Counted from the stretch's first letter, positions 39,601 to 49,021 are shown. The stretch is DNA of 64,000 nucleotides from Pterobdella sp. o SKG-2022 (GCA_964035795.1 OZ038320.1:25794118-25858117), one strand, 5' to 3'. A program made the numbers and translations. Notes: generated by a model not told the origin, from the sequence alone.

Positions 39601-40269
39601 AATTTTGCTTAAAAATTAATTTTTAAAATTACTTCAGGATAAATTGAGTTTTATTATAAGTGTACTTCTGATAAATTATCTTATTTTAATGCACTAATAC
39701 AACAAATCACACATTCATATATCTGGAAACATTGAAAATTATAAGAATATGGCAAAGGTATCATGTTATAACCCATTTTCAATCTATTATAGTGGAGATG
39801 ATCACAATATGCGCAGTTCATTTCGTAACGTTAGATAGCGAAATAACCTTTAAAAAGTGGACAAATATTCCAAACAGCAGTAGGCCCAAGTCCCGAAAAC
39901 TGTCCGAGAATAAGTTCCATAAAGAACAGAGGCATTCCACACAATACCAGTGAGATGAAGTATGGAATCAAAAATGCTCCTAAACGTTAAAAAAATAAGT
40001 TTATAAGGAATCACACGTTAAAAATTTTAAAATTCACCTCCTCCGTTTTTCATACAAATGTATGGAAATCTCCAGAAAGCTCCAAAACCAACAGCATAAC
40101 CAATACATGAAAGTATAAATTCCAAATGCCGGCTCCAAGTTTCTTTCAAAGTAGTTTTTTTCCCAGAACTATTCTCAACAATTAAGTCTCCTTTCTCGTC
40201 TGACTGGGAAACTCCATGACTGGATGACTCTTCCTCAGCAACTTCCACAACCAATGAATGTTGGGCCAT
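24689..40269 (-). CDS. SLC6-family (sodium/chloride-dependent) transporter with altered Na1 site
   Basis: Thirteen minus-strand exons join in phase to about 605 residues: 40269-40038, 39979-39848, 39261-39103, 33970-33872, 33428-33161, 32978-32875, 32728-32604, 31473-31361, 29631-29500, 26199-26100, 25168-25068, 25006-24839, 24772-24689 (each edge +/-1). SLC6 landmarks: TM1 [31 protein letters not shown], the extracellular-loop Cys pair [20 protein letters not shown]6 [15 protein letters not shown] with [45 protein letters not shown], and a final SSEDG. The WGGLI segment leans toward the glycine/neutral amino-acid branch, but the substrate is not determined. The usual Asn of TM1 (GLGN) is Ala64 and the TM7 Asn is Cys341. 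The Na2 residues in TM8 (Asp, Ser) are kept. Plasma membrane, 12 TM segments expected. Introns of up to 5 kb hold LINE relics and a SINE. Confidence 0.94.
26583..26640 (-). repeat. dispersed repeat with GCCGACTGCTGT core, copy 2
   Basis: Reverse-complement match of the element at 20,990-21,060. The hairpin TACTGCTGTA...TACAGCAGT is visible. It lies in an SLC6 intron. On its strand it is preceded by TTTCATTAGC, a string also found at one end of the foldback element at 19,962-20,222. Confidence 0.5.
26781..26923 (+). repeat. interspersed repeat, copy 1 of a pair
   Basis: AAGCCAAATGACAACGATAC, then ATATCAGTTTGT, CTACTGTTATCCA and TTTAACGTCATGC occur in the same order and spacing at 27,965-28,107. 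The second copy directly follows LINE-like coding remnants, so the repeat may be a LINE 3' region. Both lie in an SLC6 intron. Confidence 0.6.
27048..27220 (+). mobile_element. tRNA-derived SINE, copy C
   Basis: Head with CCGTATAGCTCAAAGGTA, CTAATTA loop and a mutated B box (GGGCCCGATCTTG). The body has GCACCTGTTCCACAGTGTG and the tail AGAGCTTTGATCTATGAG then CTCTTTATAAATAC. It sits in an SLC6 intron, antisense to the gene. Confidence 0.85.
27225..27960 (+). mobile_element. degenerate LINE reverse-transcriptase remnants
   Basis: Pieces of reverse transcriptase and its C-terminal region are visible: IKWKLKRK and [11 protein letters not shown] (thumb-like region), later [22 protein letters not shown] (the usual S/PVM.YG.ETW motif) and AEKLMLRRM. 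The catalytic core between them is missing and several frames are used. It lies in an SLC6 intron on the strand opposite to the gene. Confidence 0.7.
27965..28107 (+). repeat. interspersed repeat, copy 2 of a pair
   Basis: Second copy of the 26,781-26,923 sequence, with roughly one difference every five to six bases by eye. It begins right after a LINE C-terminal remnant. Confidence 0.6.
35494..36766 (-). mobile_element. LINE reverse-transcriptase relic with inserted zinc-knuckle-like segment
   Basis: On the minus strand, in order: [32 protein letters not shown], a gap with frame changes, [27 protein letters not shown] (active-site ADD kept), then a Cys/His segment (GVCFKGVG...[12 protein letters not shown]), [11 protein letters not shown] and [10 protein letters not shown]. 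The Cys-rich insert is a hallmark of a widespread LINE type in invertebrates. Its first Cys appears to be replaced by Phe. Frames are broken, so the copy is dead. It lies inside the large intron of the SLC6 gene, in the same orientation. Confidence 0.85.
37440..37700 (-). mobile_element. second, more decayed LINE fragment
   Basis: Minus-strand translation shows [16 protein letters not shown], then WLQKKYLVV and fragments resembling the F.D...AFD region, with stops. This repeats a part of reverse transcriptase already present in the neighbouring relic at 35,494-36,766, so it comes from a separate insertion. Confidence 0.55.
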
Positions 40270-41339
40270 TGTTTACAGCTATTGGTACTCGAATCTCTGT
40301 GGAATTTATATTCCAAAATGAAATTATCTTCACATTTCGTGAATTTTTAAGATAAAATTTTAAATCATTGATAAGACAATTAAAAAATCACTCACCAGTA
40401 AGTAAAGCAACGTTAAAGATAATTATATATTAAAGAAACAGAACAATAGAAATAATTCTTTTGATCTGGTGACAACATGAACAAAGAGGTAGACTCAAAA
40501 AACGATTTTGGGGAACCTAAAAAGCCTATTTAAATAAAACTTATAGGTGAAACAAAGACACCCTACGCAACTTTATCAGCAATATAGCACGCATGCGCTT
40601 GAGTAGATCTGCCTGTTGGACGGTTTGAAGAACCAATCAAATAAGAGTTATATCTTCAGAAGAAAAAAAAATCAATAAAAAAATTTCCATTGACAGATTT
40701 ACAACTGTCTACAAGCATCAATGTGATATAAATTTTTTTTTTTTATATAAAGTATGAAAAAAATTTTCATTTTATAATGTTTATTTCAATAAAATTATAA
40801 AAAAATCAATAACTTTTATTTATGTATAGAATGAATTTTAATCTAGATAAATCTACTTTTCAAAATTAAACATTTAAAAAAAACTGAATAAAAGTTTTTC
40901 AATGTTTTATATTTTTACATTTTATCAAAAATCTTAGGTTTTGAAATATTAAAAAAAATTATTCTTTACTCGATAGTTTGTATTGGAGTTCTTTTAATCT
41001 TCAAGCATAAAATTTATGAAGTATAATAACCTAAATCAAATTGAAGGGTCAACAAACACAAAATACTTATTTAAAAAAAAACACAAAACTTTTTATAAGA
41101 CTAGCTTCCACCTATTTACATTTGACTCAAAGTGAGACAATGGAAACTTTTGGGTATTGAGAGTTTTGCTCATAAAGTTGAAAACTCTTCCATAGTTTTT
41201 GCTACTAATCTTGATGTTGATTTAGCTCTTAAACTTTACAATTTTACACTTTCAATGATTCTTGATGCTACCCATCAAGACTACTCGAATTCATCAAAGG
41301 TCATCTGAATCATGGTTTGATTAAGAATGTTACGTTGCA
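40270..41339. other. region upstream of SLC6, nothing further identified
   Basis: It contains the presumed SLC6 promoter and 5' UTR. About 40,380-40,640 is somewhat more mixed in composition, the rest very AT-rich. No element recognised. Confidence 0.35.
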
Positions 41340-42640
41340 AAACGTCTCAAAAGAAAATTTGAATGTAGTTACATGAAAAACAAATGTACAGTTGATCTAG
41401 AATCCTGGGTTAATCAGAAACAGTAATACAGAAGATTATGTAGACAAAAGAAAAAAGAGTATTGGAATGCAAAACTCATGGATCCCAAAAGCAAATCATC
41501 AAACACTTGGAAGTTCATTAATAAAGTTTCAGGAAGAGGAAAAAAATCTGCTGCTAACATTAATGCTCAAAAGTATCATTCTTATTTACTAGAGAAAATT
41601 GAAACAGCAAAGATATCTATCCAATCATCTGAAGTGCCAGAATTTTCAAAATGCAACGAAAATTTAAGTTTGAATGTCTTTGATGAAGTTACATTAGAGA
41701 ATTACTCTATGCCATCCAGAAACTTCCAAATAAACAGTGTGAATTTGACCCAATTCCAACCTGGCTTTTGAAAAGATAGCTGCTATAGTTGCTCCATTCA
41801 TTTTAAGTATCTTCAATCTATCCTTTGCCATTGAAAGGGTTCCATGTCAATTCAAACATGCTTCCGTTCATCGCTTTTGAAGAAATCAGATCTGGACCAA
41901 AAGACCCTTTTATCATACCGACCATTTTCAAACTTGAGCATCCTTTCAAAACTTCTTGAATGAATTGTTTTTCCAGAAATTGTTGCTCACCTAAACAACA
42001 ATAATTTATTACCATCTTTTCAATCAGCTTATAGTCGCCATCATTCAACAGAAATAGCATTACTAAAGGTTTCTACTGATATTTTAGAAGCAGCTGGCAA
42101 CAAAAAAGTTTTTCTTCTTGTCTTTCTAGATCTTTCGTTTGCCTTTGATTCAATAGATCATCAAATACTAATCAGAAGATTAAATGAATCATTTGGCTTA
42201 AAGGACCTCACTCTTAAATGGTTTAGGAATTACCTTTTTAACAGATCATTCAATGTCAAATGCCCCAAAACAGAATCAACACCAAACGTTTACTTTACTG
42301 GAGTACCACAAGGTTCTGTTCTTGGACCGCTTTTGTTCACTTTATACACAGCGAATTTGGAAAAGACTGCAGCTTCTTACAATTTGAGAATTCATCAATA
42401 TGCCTACGACACTTAATTATATGGGCATTGTTCATTTGATGCATCAATGGAGTTGCAAGAAAAAATGTCAAAGTGTATTGATGAAAGCCAACCAAATGAA
42501 ACTCAACAGCTCAAAAACTGAAGTCGTTTGGTTCTCAACATGTAGAAGCTTATACAAACTGCCAACTCAACCAGTTTGTGTGTTAAATGATCATATAATT
42601 CCTTCTGATTCAGTTACAAATCTTGGTGACTATTTTGACA
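41340..42640 (+). mobile_element. decayed CR1/L2-like LINE
   Basis: Plus-strand pieces in order: SNTWKFINKVSGRG, VAPFILSIFNLSF, SAYSRHHSTEIALL, LVFLDLSFAFDSIDH, LKWFRNYLFNRSF, GVPQGSVLGPLLFTLYT, HQYAYDT (active site YADDT mutated and followed by a stop), and KMKLNSSKTEVVWF-like remains. These pieces lie in different frames with stops. It belongs to the same broad clade as the intact LINE at 43,870 but is clearly a different, older copy. Confidence 0.8.
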
Positions 42641-43236
42641 AAGATCTAAGCATAATTTTAGAATTTTTTTTTCTTAAATATTTTTTTTTAGAAAATCAAA
42701 TTAGTGGGAAGATAGAAGGGGTAATCGAAAAAAATGACTGGGTGTGTGTGGATTAGAGGATAAAGCGTGAGGGGCTGGAAAGAATGAAAATTTGCCATAT
42801 TAGGACTGACTCTATATATAAATATATATTCCAAAGTGGTCTCGAAGACTTAATCAGTTTCATGCCGCTATAATAATAGTCGTTATTTGTTTGTTTGTAC
42901 ATCATCAAGTGATAAATTTTATTATGTGAGATAATAAATTTAGGTAATAATTGATAGATTTTCCATTGATAATTATGAGGTGAAATTATGGCATGAAAGG
43001 AAAACAAACCGAGTACTTGAGTAACTATCGTGTCTTTTTTGAAATAAATATTTTGCGTTGTTGACCTTTGAACATAAAATGTATGAATTGAAAAAATTTT
43101 CAAACGAAAAAAATTTACCAGATAACATGATATATCAGCTTAAATAACATTAAACAACGAGTTTTTTTGCAATGAAAACCATTTGAATACGATCGCAATC
43201 TGAATAGATTGTAATTCTGGTTTTATGAGAAAAAAT

Positions 43237-43410
43237 TAAAATTTTAGGCATATTATGACTAATATTCTTAGTTTTTGAAAGTAAATTCTAAGATATCTGT
43301 TTTGTGCGATGGAATGCGACAAGGATGCCTCATATCATTGATGCACACTATTGTCAAATAAACGCATTTTATTATTAAAGATGCTTTATAATCTCCATAA
43401 AAAATTTTTT
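43237..43410 (+). repeat. left ~170-bp direct repeat flanking the mitochondrial insertion
   Basis: Nearly identical to 49,387-49,560. I count two substitutions plus a small A-run length change. One frame contains LCDGMRQGCLISL, which recalls the (R/H)QG(C/S)(V/L).SPL box of LINE reverse transcriptases, so the repeat may derive from an old LINE. Confidence 0.88.
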
Positions 43411-43465
43411 TATAAAACTATACCTCTTCTTAAGCCGAAATTAAGATGCATGTTATGCTTATTTA
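43411..43465 (-). pseudogene. mitochondrial trnR(UCG) fragment
   Basis: On the minus strand just after the atp6 stop, CTTAA-TTTCGGC-TTAAG forms a perfect 5-bp anticodon stem and 7-base loop with anticodon UCG (Arg). The 3' part of the tRNA is cut off at the direct repeat, marking the edge of the mitochondrial insert. Confidence 0.6.
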
Positions 43466-43869
43466 TTAATGTGTATGATCATCAGAGTATAATGGTAATA
43501 ATAGACAAAAAATATAAGATTGAATTAGACAAATTGCTAATTCAAACATAATATATCCAATAAATAATATTATAAGTAATGATATTGATATTAAAGATGT
43601 ATTTATAGCACTAGGTATATAAATACCAATTAAACCAAAAACAATATGTCCAGCTCTTATATTTGCAGCTAGTTGTACTGATAAAGTAATTGGTCGTACT
43701 CTAATACTAATAGTTTCAATTAAAACTAGAAATGGATTTAATCATATTGGTGCACCGTGAGGTAATAGTATTGCAATAAATTGTTTTTTATTGTTTATTA
43801 AACTTGATCTAATAATTATTGTTCATATATGTAAACCCAGAACTACTGTTAAAATTAGATGTGATCTAA
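43466..43869 (-). pseudogene. atp6: mitochondrial atp6, 3' part (NUMT)
   Basis: Minus-strand reading with the invertebrate mitochondrial code gives [35 protein letters not shown] and the C-terminus [11 protein letters not shown] followed by TAA. TGA encodes Trp and AGA fits Ser. These are the conserved ATP synthase F0 subunit a helices. The gene is interrupted at 43,864-43,869 by a LINE; the 5' part resumes at 47,687. Confidence 0.93.
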
Positions 43870-43953
43870 TTTTATATATATATAAATAACAAGCACACCC
43901 TTTCCTCTCCACCCACTAACAAAATCTCACACTCATTCCCCCCCAACCAACAT

Positions 43954-44712
43954 ATGAACCAGCCTATCAAAAAAACTCTACCAATAATTAAATATTTGAC
44001 TAAAATTACTTCCACCATAGGTGAGACTCCAAGTGAGCTCTGCAGAAGATTGGTTTCATCCATTAACCTTTCTAAACAGACCTTTAAGTCTTATCCCAAG
44101 CATGTTCGTGAGTCTACTGATGCCGTTGTCTGGGAAGCTGACTCTGCTGATTTGCTCAAAGATGCCAAACTTTTTTTTTCCTCTCTTCCCAACATCCGCC
44201 TTCATGACCCAATTCTTTTAAACCCAACAATTACTGTTCTGGGTCTACCGACATGGGTTTCGGATAAAGAACTGGAAACCTCTCTCAATCTTCTCTTTCC
44301 ATCTGCTCATCCCAGTGCTCTTCGTGCCTTCAGACAGAGGCCTAACGCACGAAATCCTTCTACCCCTGATTGGCTTATCCAAGTTCCAAGCACTGTTTTT
44401 CCCACTCTAATCAAGTCCAAGAATATTCACCTCCCTTTTGGTAGATTTCCTTTTCACTCCCGAATTCACCCTACTAGATGTCTGAATTGCCAGACTTATG
44501 GCCATAATATAGCTAAATGCCACAACCCTAGAGTATGTGAGCACTGTGGCAAAGACCATCCGTCTGACAACTGCTCTAGATCTTCTCCTCCCTTCTGTGT
44601 TCCTTGTTTTAGATCAAATCGTCCTTGCCATGACCATGTCACCACATCCTCTTCTTGTCCGGTGTACAAGCAACAAGTGCGACTTAAGATGGGGCGTACG
44701 GCCTGGCAATGA
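43954..44712 (+). CDS. LINE ORF1, gag-like nucleic-acid-binding protein
   Basis: 252 residues. The C-terminal third has two zinc knuckles, CLNCQTYGHNIAKC and CEHCGKDHPSDNC, then a further Cys/His cluster (CVPC...CHDH...CPVYK). The central part (LPTWVSDKELETSLN) resembles the RRM-like portion of I/Jockey/CR1 ORF1 proteins. It would bind element RNA and chaperone target-primed reverse transcription. It ends in TGA, 15 bp before the ORF2 start codon, so ORF2 translation probably relies on reinitiation or an internal start. Confidence 0.88.
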   Translation: MNQPIKKTLPIIKYLTKITSTIGETPSELCRRLVSSINLSKQTFKSYPKHVRESTDAVVWEADSADLLKDAKLFFSSLPNIRLHDPILLNPTITVLGLPTWVSDKELETSLNLLFPSAHPSALRAFRQRPNARNPSTPDWLIQVPSTVFPTLIKSKNIHLPFGRFPFHSRIHPTRCLNCQTYGHNIAKCHNPRVCEHCGKDHPSDNCSRSSPPFCVPCFRSNRPCHDHVTTSSSCPVYKQQVRLKMGRTAWQ

Positions 44713-44727
44713 AGGCCTGCCTTACTC

Positions 44728-47604
44728 ATGCACCCTCAAAATCCATCTCCTTTTGTGAAGTTTGGCCTTCTCAATCCCCGTTCCACTCGCAACAAATCCA
44801 CTCTTATCCTGGACGCGATCTCCACTCACTGTTTCGATATCCTTGCATTGACTGAAACGTGGATCCCGGAAGATGCTGACAATGTCACAAAATACGACAT
44901 TGTTCCCCCAGGTTACCATGTTCTACATTCTCATCGTTCTAGTGGAAAGCGCGGTGGCGGTATTTCTTTGATTTCCTCCAACTCCGTTAAACTGACACTT
45001 GTAAAATCTGAAATACACTCTTCCTTTGAAGCATTAACTGCCCAAGCCTCTTTCCTAACACGTTCCTTAACCATTTCTGTTATTTACCGCCCTCCTAACT
45101 CAAGTAATTTTATTCGTGAACTCACAGCTCATCTTTATTTTCTTTCTTCGACATTCAATCATTTCATAATGGCTGGAGATTTTAATACCCCTAATTGTCA
45201 TCATCTTGATAATCCCCTTAATATTCTTTCGCGAGAGCACGGTTTGACGCAGCATATTAACTTTCCAACTCACAGGCTTGGCAATACTCTCGATCTTGTT
45301 ATCACACCGGCTTCTCTCTCTCATCTTATTTCTGACCCTGTCAGCGAAATTTTTGAATCTGATCATTTCCTTATTTCGTGCCGTCTTAACCTCGTACGGC
45401 CCCACCTTTCACCTCATCGTGTCACTTCTCGGTCTTTCAGGAATCTCAACTTGGCCGGCTTTGGAAAGGATGTCAATTTTATAAGCGATTTACTTATTAA
45501 TTCTCCAATCTCTAAGGTTGATGACTTTGTTAGTTCCATGGACAAATTGTTTCTTTCGCTGATGAATTCTCATGCTCCTTTACGCAGTCATACTTTTCGC
45601 CCCAGCTTGCATTCACACTTTCATCTGTCTGAAAATGCTCTCTCTGCCAAACGCCGAAGAAGGAAAATCGAGAGACAGATATCCAGTCTCCGAAAGCTTT
45701 GTGTGCAAGTCCCTGATGATCTTTTACAGGAATTCCGTATTTCACGTAAACTCGCCCGTGCCGCCATTAACAAGTCACGTGCTGATTATCTTAATCTATC
45801 GCTATCTTCAGCGACACCTAACTCCAAAGCCTTTTGGAAAACGGCGAACTCCATACTTCACAGGTCTCCTCCACTTCCTCCACGGACTTCTGCGGAATAT
45901 GATCTTTTTGTTGAAAACTTTAGCACTTTTTTCAAGACTAAGATTGAGTTGATTCATAGCTCGTTACCGATCACTAATCTTCCCCGTCAGCCCTCCTTAA
46001 CTGACAGTGATCAATCAAATCTCTCATTTTTCTCACCTCCTAGTGTTGACGAAATCATCAAATTGATCAATTCTCTCCCAAATAAATCCTCACCTTTAGA
46101 TATAATCCCTGTTTTTCTGCTGAAGCAGTTTTCCGGCATCTTCGCCTCCATTATATGCAAACTTTCGGCTCTTTCCTTTTCACAGGGTATTTTTCCAACT
46201 TCATTCAAAACGGCGCAGGTAACCCCTTTACTGAAAAAATATAATCTAGACCCCATGCAACCATCCAATTATCGTCCAATTTCAAACCTCAGCACCATCT
46301 CAAAGATCTTAGAAAGGGTTGTTCTCAAGAGATTATCCTCTCATGTTTCTGTACTGCGTAACTTCAACCTTTTCCAGTCGGCGTATCGCTCACATCACTC
46401 AACGGAAACTGCGCTTTTGTACATCACTGACAGCCTCCGCAATATCTGTGCTACCGGGTCTGCGGCCGTCTTAGTGTCTTTAGATATTTCAGCAGCTTTT
46501 GACACCATTAATCATCCAAATATGCTGCATATCCTTGAAGTCTACTTTCACATTTCTGGCATTGCTTTATCCTGGTTTCAGTCCTATCTTTCCGAACGCA
46601 AGCAATTTGTTAAGATAAGCTGCTCTTCTTCTACCCCTGTCTCCCTTCGTTTTGGTGTTCCTCAAGGTTCTGTTCTTGGGCCCATACTCTTTTCTCTTTA
46701 TACTTCTCCTATTAGCGAGATCATACAGAAGCACGACGTTCTATATCATCAGTTTGCTGATGATATTACCCTCTTTACAGGCGCCTCCTACCTTGATCCT
46801 CATCCCAGCCTCACTAAGATATCTGAATGCATCACTGAGCTCAATCTTTGGTTTTCTAACAATCACCTCATGTTGAATCCTAACAAAAGCGAAGTGATGT
46901 TTGTCGGCAGTCCCATACTCCTTTCCAAATCCAATCTTCCCACTGAAGTAATCTTTGACGGCACTACTCTTTCCGTAACGTCCAAACTGAAGATACTAGG
47001 TGTAACTCTTGATTCTAGACTCAACTTTACACACTTTGTCTCTCAGATCATACAATCATCCAACTTTCATCTCCATGCGATCAGACAGGCACGCAAGTTC
47101 CTACCCTCTGACACTGCCGTTGCTCTGATCATCTCTTTAGTTCTTTCAAGGATTGATTACTGTAACTCTCTTCTTTGTCGACTCCCAAACTGTCTTATTT
47201 CTAAGTTGCAATCTCTCCAAAATCGCGCTGCTAAAACCGCTCTTCAAGCCGACTACTATTCTTCATCTCACACCTGTCTCGATCGCCTCCATTGGCTGCC
47301 GGTCGTACTAAGAGCCCAGTTCAAGTTGCTATGGCTCACGGCTAACATCTTATATTTTAATCAGCCGGCTTATTTATATGACCGTCTTTCCATTAGACAG
47401 ACTCCTGAGTCTCTCAGGTCTTCCAACTCTGGTTTATGCCTACATCAGCCTGTCTCTTCTAAACCTTTCTTACATCGCTCCTTCTCGCATATTGCCCCTC
47501 ACTTATGGAACTCTCTTCCACTTAATGTCCGTCTTTCACCTTCTCTTAAAATTTTTCGCAAGCGTTTAAAAACGCATCTTTATAGCCAAATTTCTTTCTC
47601 ATAG
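44728..47604 (+). CDS. LINE ORF2, endonuclease-reverse transcriptase
   Basis: 958 residues, uninterrupted. Endonuclease at residues ~10-230 (ILALTETWI, KRGGGISLI, VIYRPPNSS, AGDFNTPN, ESDHFLIS). Reverse transcriptase follows at ~470-760 (NYRPISNLSTISKILE, SLDISAAFDTINH, GVPQGSVLGPILFSLY, FADDITLF, LGVTLDSRLNF). The C-terminal segment (RIDYCNSLL, LHWLPV, HLWNSLPLNVR) is typical of CR1/L2 elements. The active site is FADD rather than YADD, a conservative variant. EN nicks target DNA and RT copies the element RNA from the nick. All catalytic motifs seen are intact, so the protein may be functional. Confidence 0.92.
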   Translation: MHPQNPSPFVKFGLLNPRSTRNKSTLILDAISTHCFDILALTETWIPEDADNVTKYDIVPPGYHVLHSHRSSGKRGGGISLISSNSVKLTLVKSEIHSSFEALTAQASFLTRSLTISVIYRPPNSSNFIRELTAHLYFLSSTFNHFIMAGDFNTPNCHHLDNPLNILSREHGLTQHINFPTHRLGNTLDLVITPASLSHLISDPVSEIFESDHFLISCRLNLVRPHLSPHRVTSRSFRNLNLAGFGKDVNFISDLLINSPISKVDDFVSSMDKLFLSLMNSHAPLRSHTFRPSLHSHFHLSENALSAKRRRRKIERQISSLRKLCVQVPDDLLQEFRISRKLARAAINKSRADYLNLSLSSATPNSKAFWKTANSILHRSPPLPPRTSAEYDLFVENFSTFFKTKIELIHSSLPITNLPRQPSLTDSDQSNLSFFSPPSVDEIIKLINSLPNKSSPLDIIPVFLLKQFSGIFASIICKLSALSFSQGIFPTSFKTAQVTPLLKKYNLDPMQPSNYRPISNLSTISKILERVVLKRLSSHVSVLRNFNLFQSAYRSHHSTETALLYITDSLRNICATGSAAVLVSLDISAAFDTINHPNMLHILEVYFHISGIALSWFQSYLSERKQFVKISCSSSTPVSLRFGVPQGSVLGPILFSLYTSPISEIIQKHDVLYHQFADDITLFTGASYLDPHPSLTKISECITELNLWFSNNHLMLNPNKSEVMFVGSPILLSKSNLPTEVIFDGTTLSVTSKLKILGVTLDSRLNFTHFVSQIIQSSNFHLHAIRQARKFLPSDTAVALIISLVLSRIDYCNSLLCRLPNCLISKLQSLQNRAAKTALQADYYSSSHTCLDRLHWLPVVLRAQFKLLWLTANILYFNQPAYLYDRLSIRQTPESLRSSNSGLCLHQPVSSKPFLHRSFSHIAPHLWNSLPLNVRLSPSLKIFRKRLKTHLYSQISFS

Positions 47605-47686
47605 CCCTTCTGATTAGAACAGCGCCTCTGCAGCAAACCTAGTTTGCAAACTGCGCGCCCTACAAATAAAAATAATAATAATAATA

Positions 47687-47973
47687 ATCTAAGTCTAAAT
47701 GATGATGGAGTCAAACTTATAATATTAACAAAAATAATTATAATACTTATAATTCCTTTTATGTATGGAATATTTGTTGATATTAATTGATATAATTTTA
47801 ATAACTGATTTAGGTAATTTTATTAATATAAATAATTTATTATTTATAACTCATATTTTTGTGTATAAAAAAATCATTATTATTAAGGATATTATTATTA
47901 AAACTCTAGGTGAAATTTTATTGATTCCGTTAAATTCAAAAATATCAAAAGATGAGAAAATGTCTATTATCAT
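47687..47973 (-). pseudogene. atp6: mitochondrial atp6, 5' part (NUMT)
   Basis: Minus strand from ATG at 47,973: MMMDIFSSFDIFEFNG, hydrophobic helix, then after an internal frameshift MSLTPSSFSL, which joins the 3' part at 43,869 once the LINE is removed. The start lies immediately after a trnW-like sequence, as packed mitochondrial genes do. Confidence 0.9.
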
Positions 47974-47975
47974 AC

Positions 47976-48039
47976 AAGATTTAGGATTATACCTATTTAA
48001 AACTTTGAAGGTTTTTAGTTTTATTTAACTTAAAATCTT
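47976..48039 (-). pseudogene. trnW: mitochondrial trnW(UCA) copy
   Basis: Minus strand: the acceptor AAGATTT pairs with AAATCTT, and the anticodon arm AAAAC-CTTCAAA-GTTTT has anticodon UCA (Trp in the mitochondrial code). It is located between cob and atp6. Confidence 0.75.
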
Positions 48040-48056
48040 TAATTATTAAATTTGAT

Positions 48057-48853
48057 TTATAGTGGATTAATCAAAAAGTATGGAAAATAAAATACTGTTG
48101 CTAATTGTCCAATAATAATAAATGGGTTTTCCACGGGTCGACCCCCAATTCATGTTAAGATAAAAAATGATCTAATTATTATTCAATAAATTAATTTTTC
48201 TGAGTATTTAAATCCTAGAGAATTTTCATTACTTTTAAAAATAAATGGTAAAGTATATATTATCAAAATACCTGAAAAAGCTGCAATAACTCCTCCAAGT
48301 TTGTTTGGTACAAACGTAGAATTGCATAAATTCATAAAAAATATCATTCTGGTTTAATATGAACAGGTGTTGTTGATGATGTAGATTTAATAAAATTTTC
48401 TGGGTCAGTAAATAAATTTGGAATAAAAAGAACTATATACAAAAATAATGATAATACTAAAACGAAACCTAGAGTATCTTTAGTAGTAAAATATGGGTGA
48501 AATGGTACACGATCTGAATCTCTGTTTAAGCCTAAAGGATTACTAGAACCAGGTTGATGTAGGTATGATAAATGTACTGCTACTAATCCAATTATTAGAA
48601 AAGGTAGTATAAAGTGAAATAAAAAAAATCGATTAAGTGTTGCATTATCAACTGAAAATCCACCTCAAATTCATTGTACTAATTGTTCTCCAATATATGG
48701 AGTTGTTGATAAAAGATTTGTAATTACTGTTGCAACTCAAAACCTTATTTGCCCCTATAGTAAAACATAACCTATAAATGCTGTTGCTATAGTTATAATT
48801 TATAATGTTACACCAACCATTCAAACTATTTCTAGTTTAAATGAAGAATACCT
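48057..48853 (-). pseudogene. cob: mitochondrial cytochrome b, 3' two-thirds (NUMT)
   Basis: Minus strand: VWMVGVTLW, MTMATAFMGYVL, an in-frame TAG where TGG/TGA is expected, [58 protein letters not shown], then a one-base shift before PNKLGGVIAAF, and [11 protein letters not shown] to the stop. The stop and frameshift show it is a nuclear copy. The N-terminal third is missing: homology ends abruptly near 48,853, where sequence from the opposite mitochondrial strand begins. Confidence 0.93.
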
Positions 48854-48883
48854 ATAGCCTTCGACCGATGTGTAAATATAAAA

Positions 48884-48953
48884 AAAGGAATATCATTGAT
48901 GCTCCATTAGACTTTGAAAGTCTAAAATAAATGTTCGAAGCATTTAATAGCTT
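48884..48953 (+). pseudogene. trnS2: mitochondrial trnS2(UGA) copy
   Basis: Anticodon arm TAGAC-TTTGAAA-GTCTA gives anticodon UGA (Ser UCN). A T-arm AATG-TTCGAAG-CATT follows. The acceptor stem pairs imperfectly, as expected in a decaying copy. Confidence 0.65.
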
Positions 48954-48955
48954 TA

Positions 48956-49020
48956 AATATGGTGGCAGATTAGTGCATTAGATTTAAATTCTATAAATGA
49001 TAATTAAATTATCCTATATT
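48956..49020 (+). pseudogene. trnL2: mitochondrial trnL(UAA) copy
   Basis: The acceptor AATATGG pairs with CTATATT (one G-U). The anticodon loop TTTAAAT reads UAA (Leu UUR). It directly precedes nad1. Confidence 0.65.
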
Positions 49021-49021
49021 A

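Larger units (their letters stand above)
43870..47686 (+). mobile_element. apparently full-length CR1/L2-type LINE with two intact ORFs
   Basis: A 3.8-kb insertion bounded by ATCTAA at 43,864-43,869 and again at 47,687-47,692. Removing it and one ATCTAA copy restores the mitochondrial atp6 reading frame exactly. It holds ORF1, a 15-bp spacer, ORF2 without any stop, and a 3' end with a GCAAAC-CTA-GTTTGC hairpin (47,633-47,647) followed by an AAT repeat tail. This tail, the endonuclease type and the ORF2 C-terminus fit the CR1/L2 group of LINEs. Its cytosine/thymine-rich coding strand and lower AT content differ sharply from the surrounding DNA. Intact ORFs suggest a recent insertion. Confidence 0.93.
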
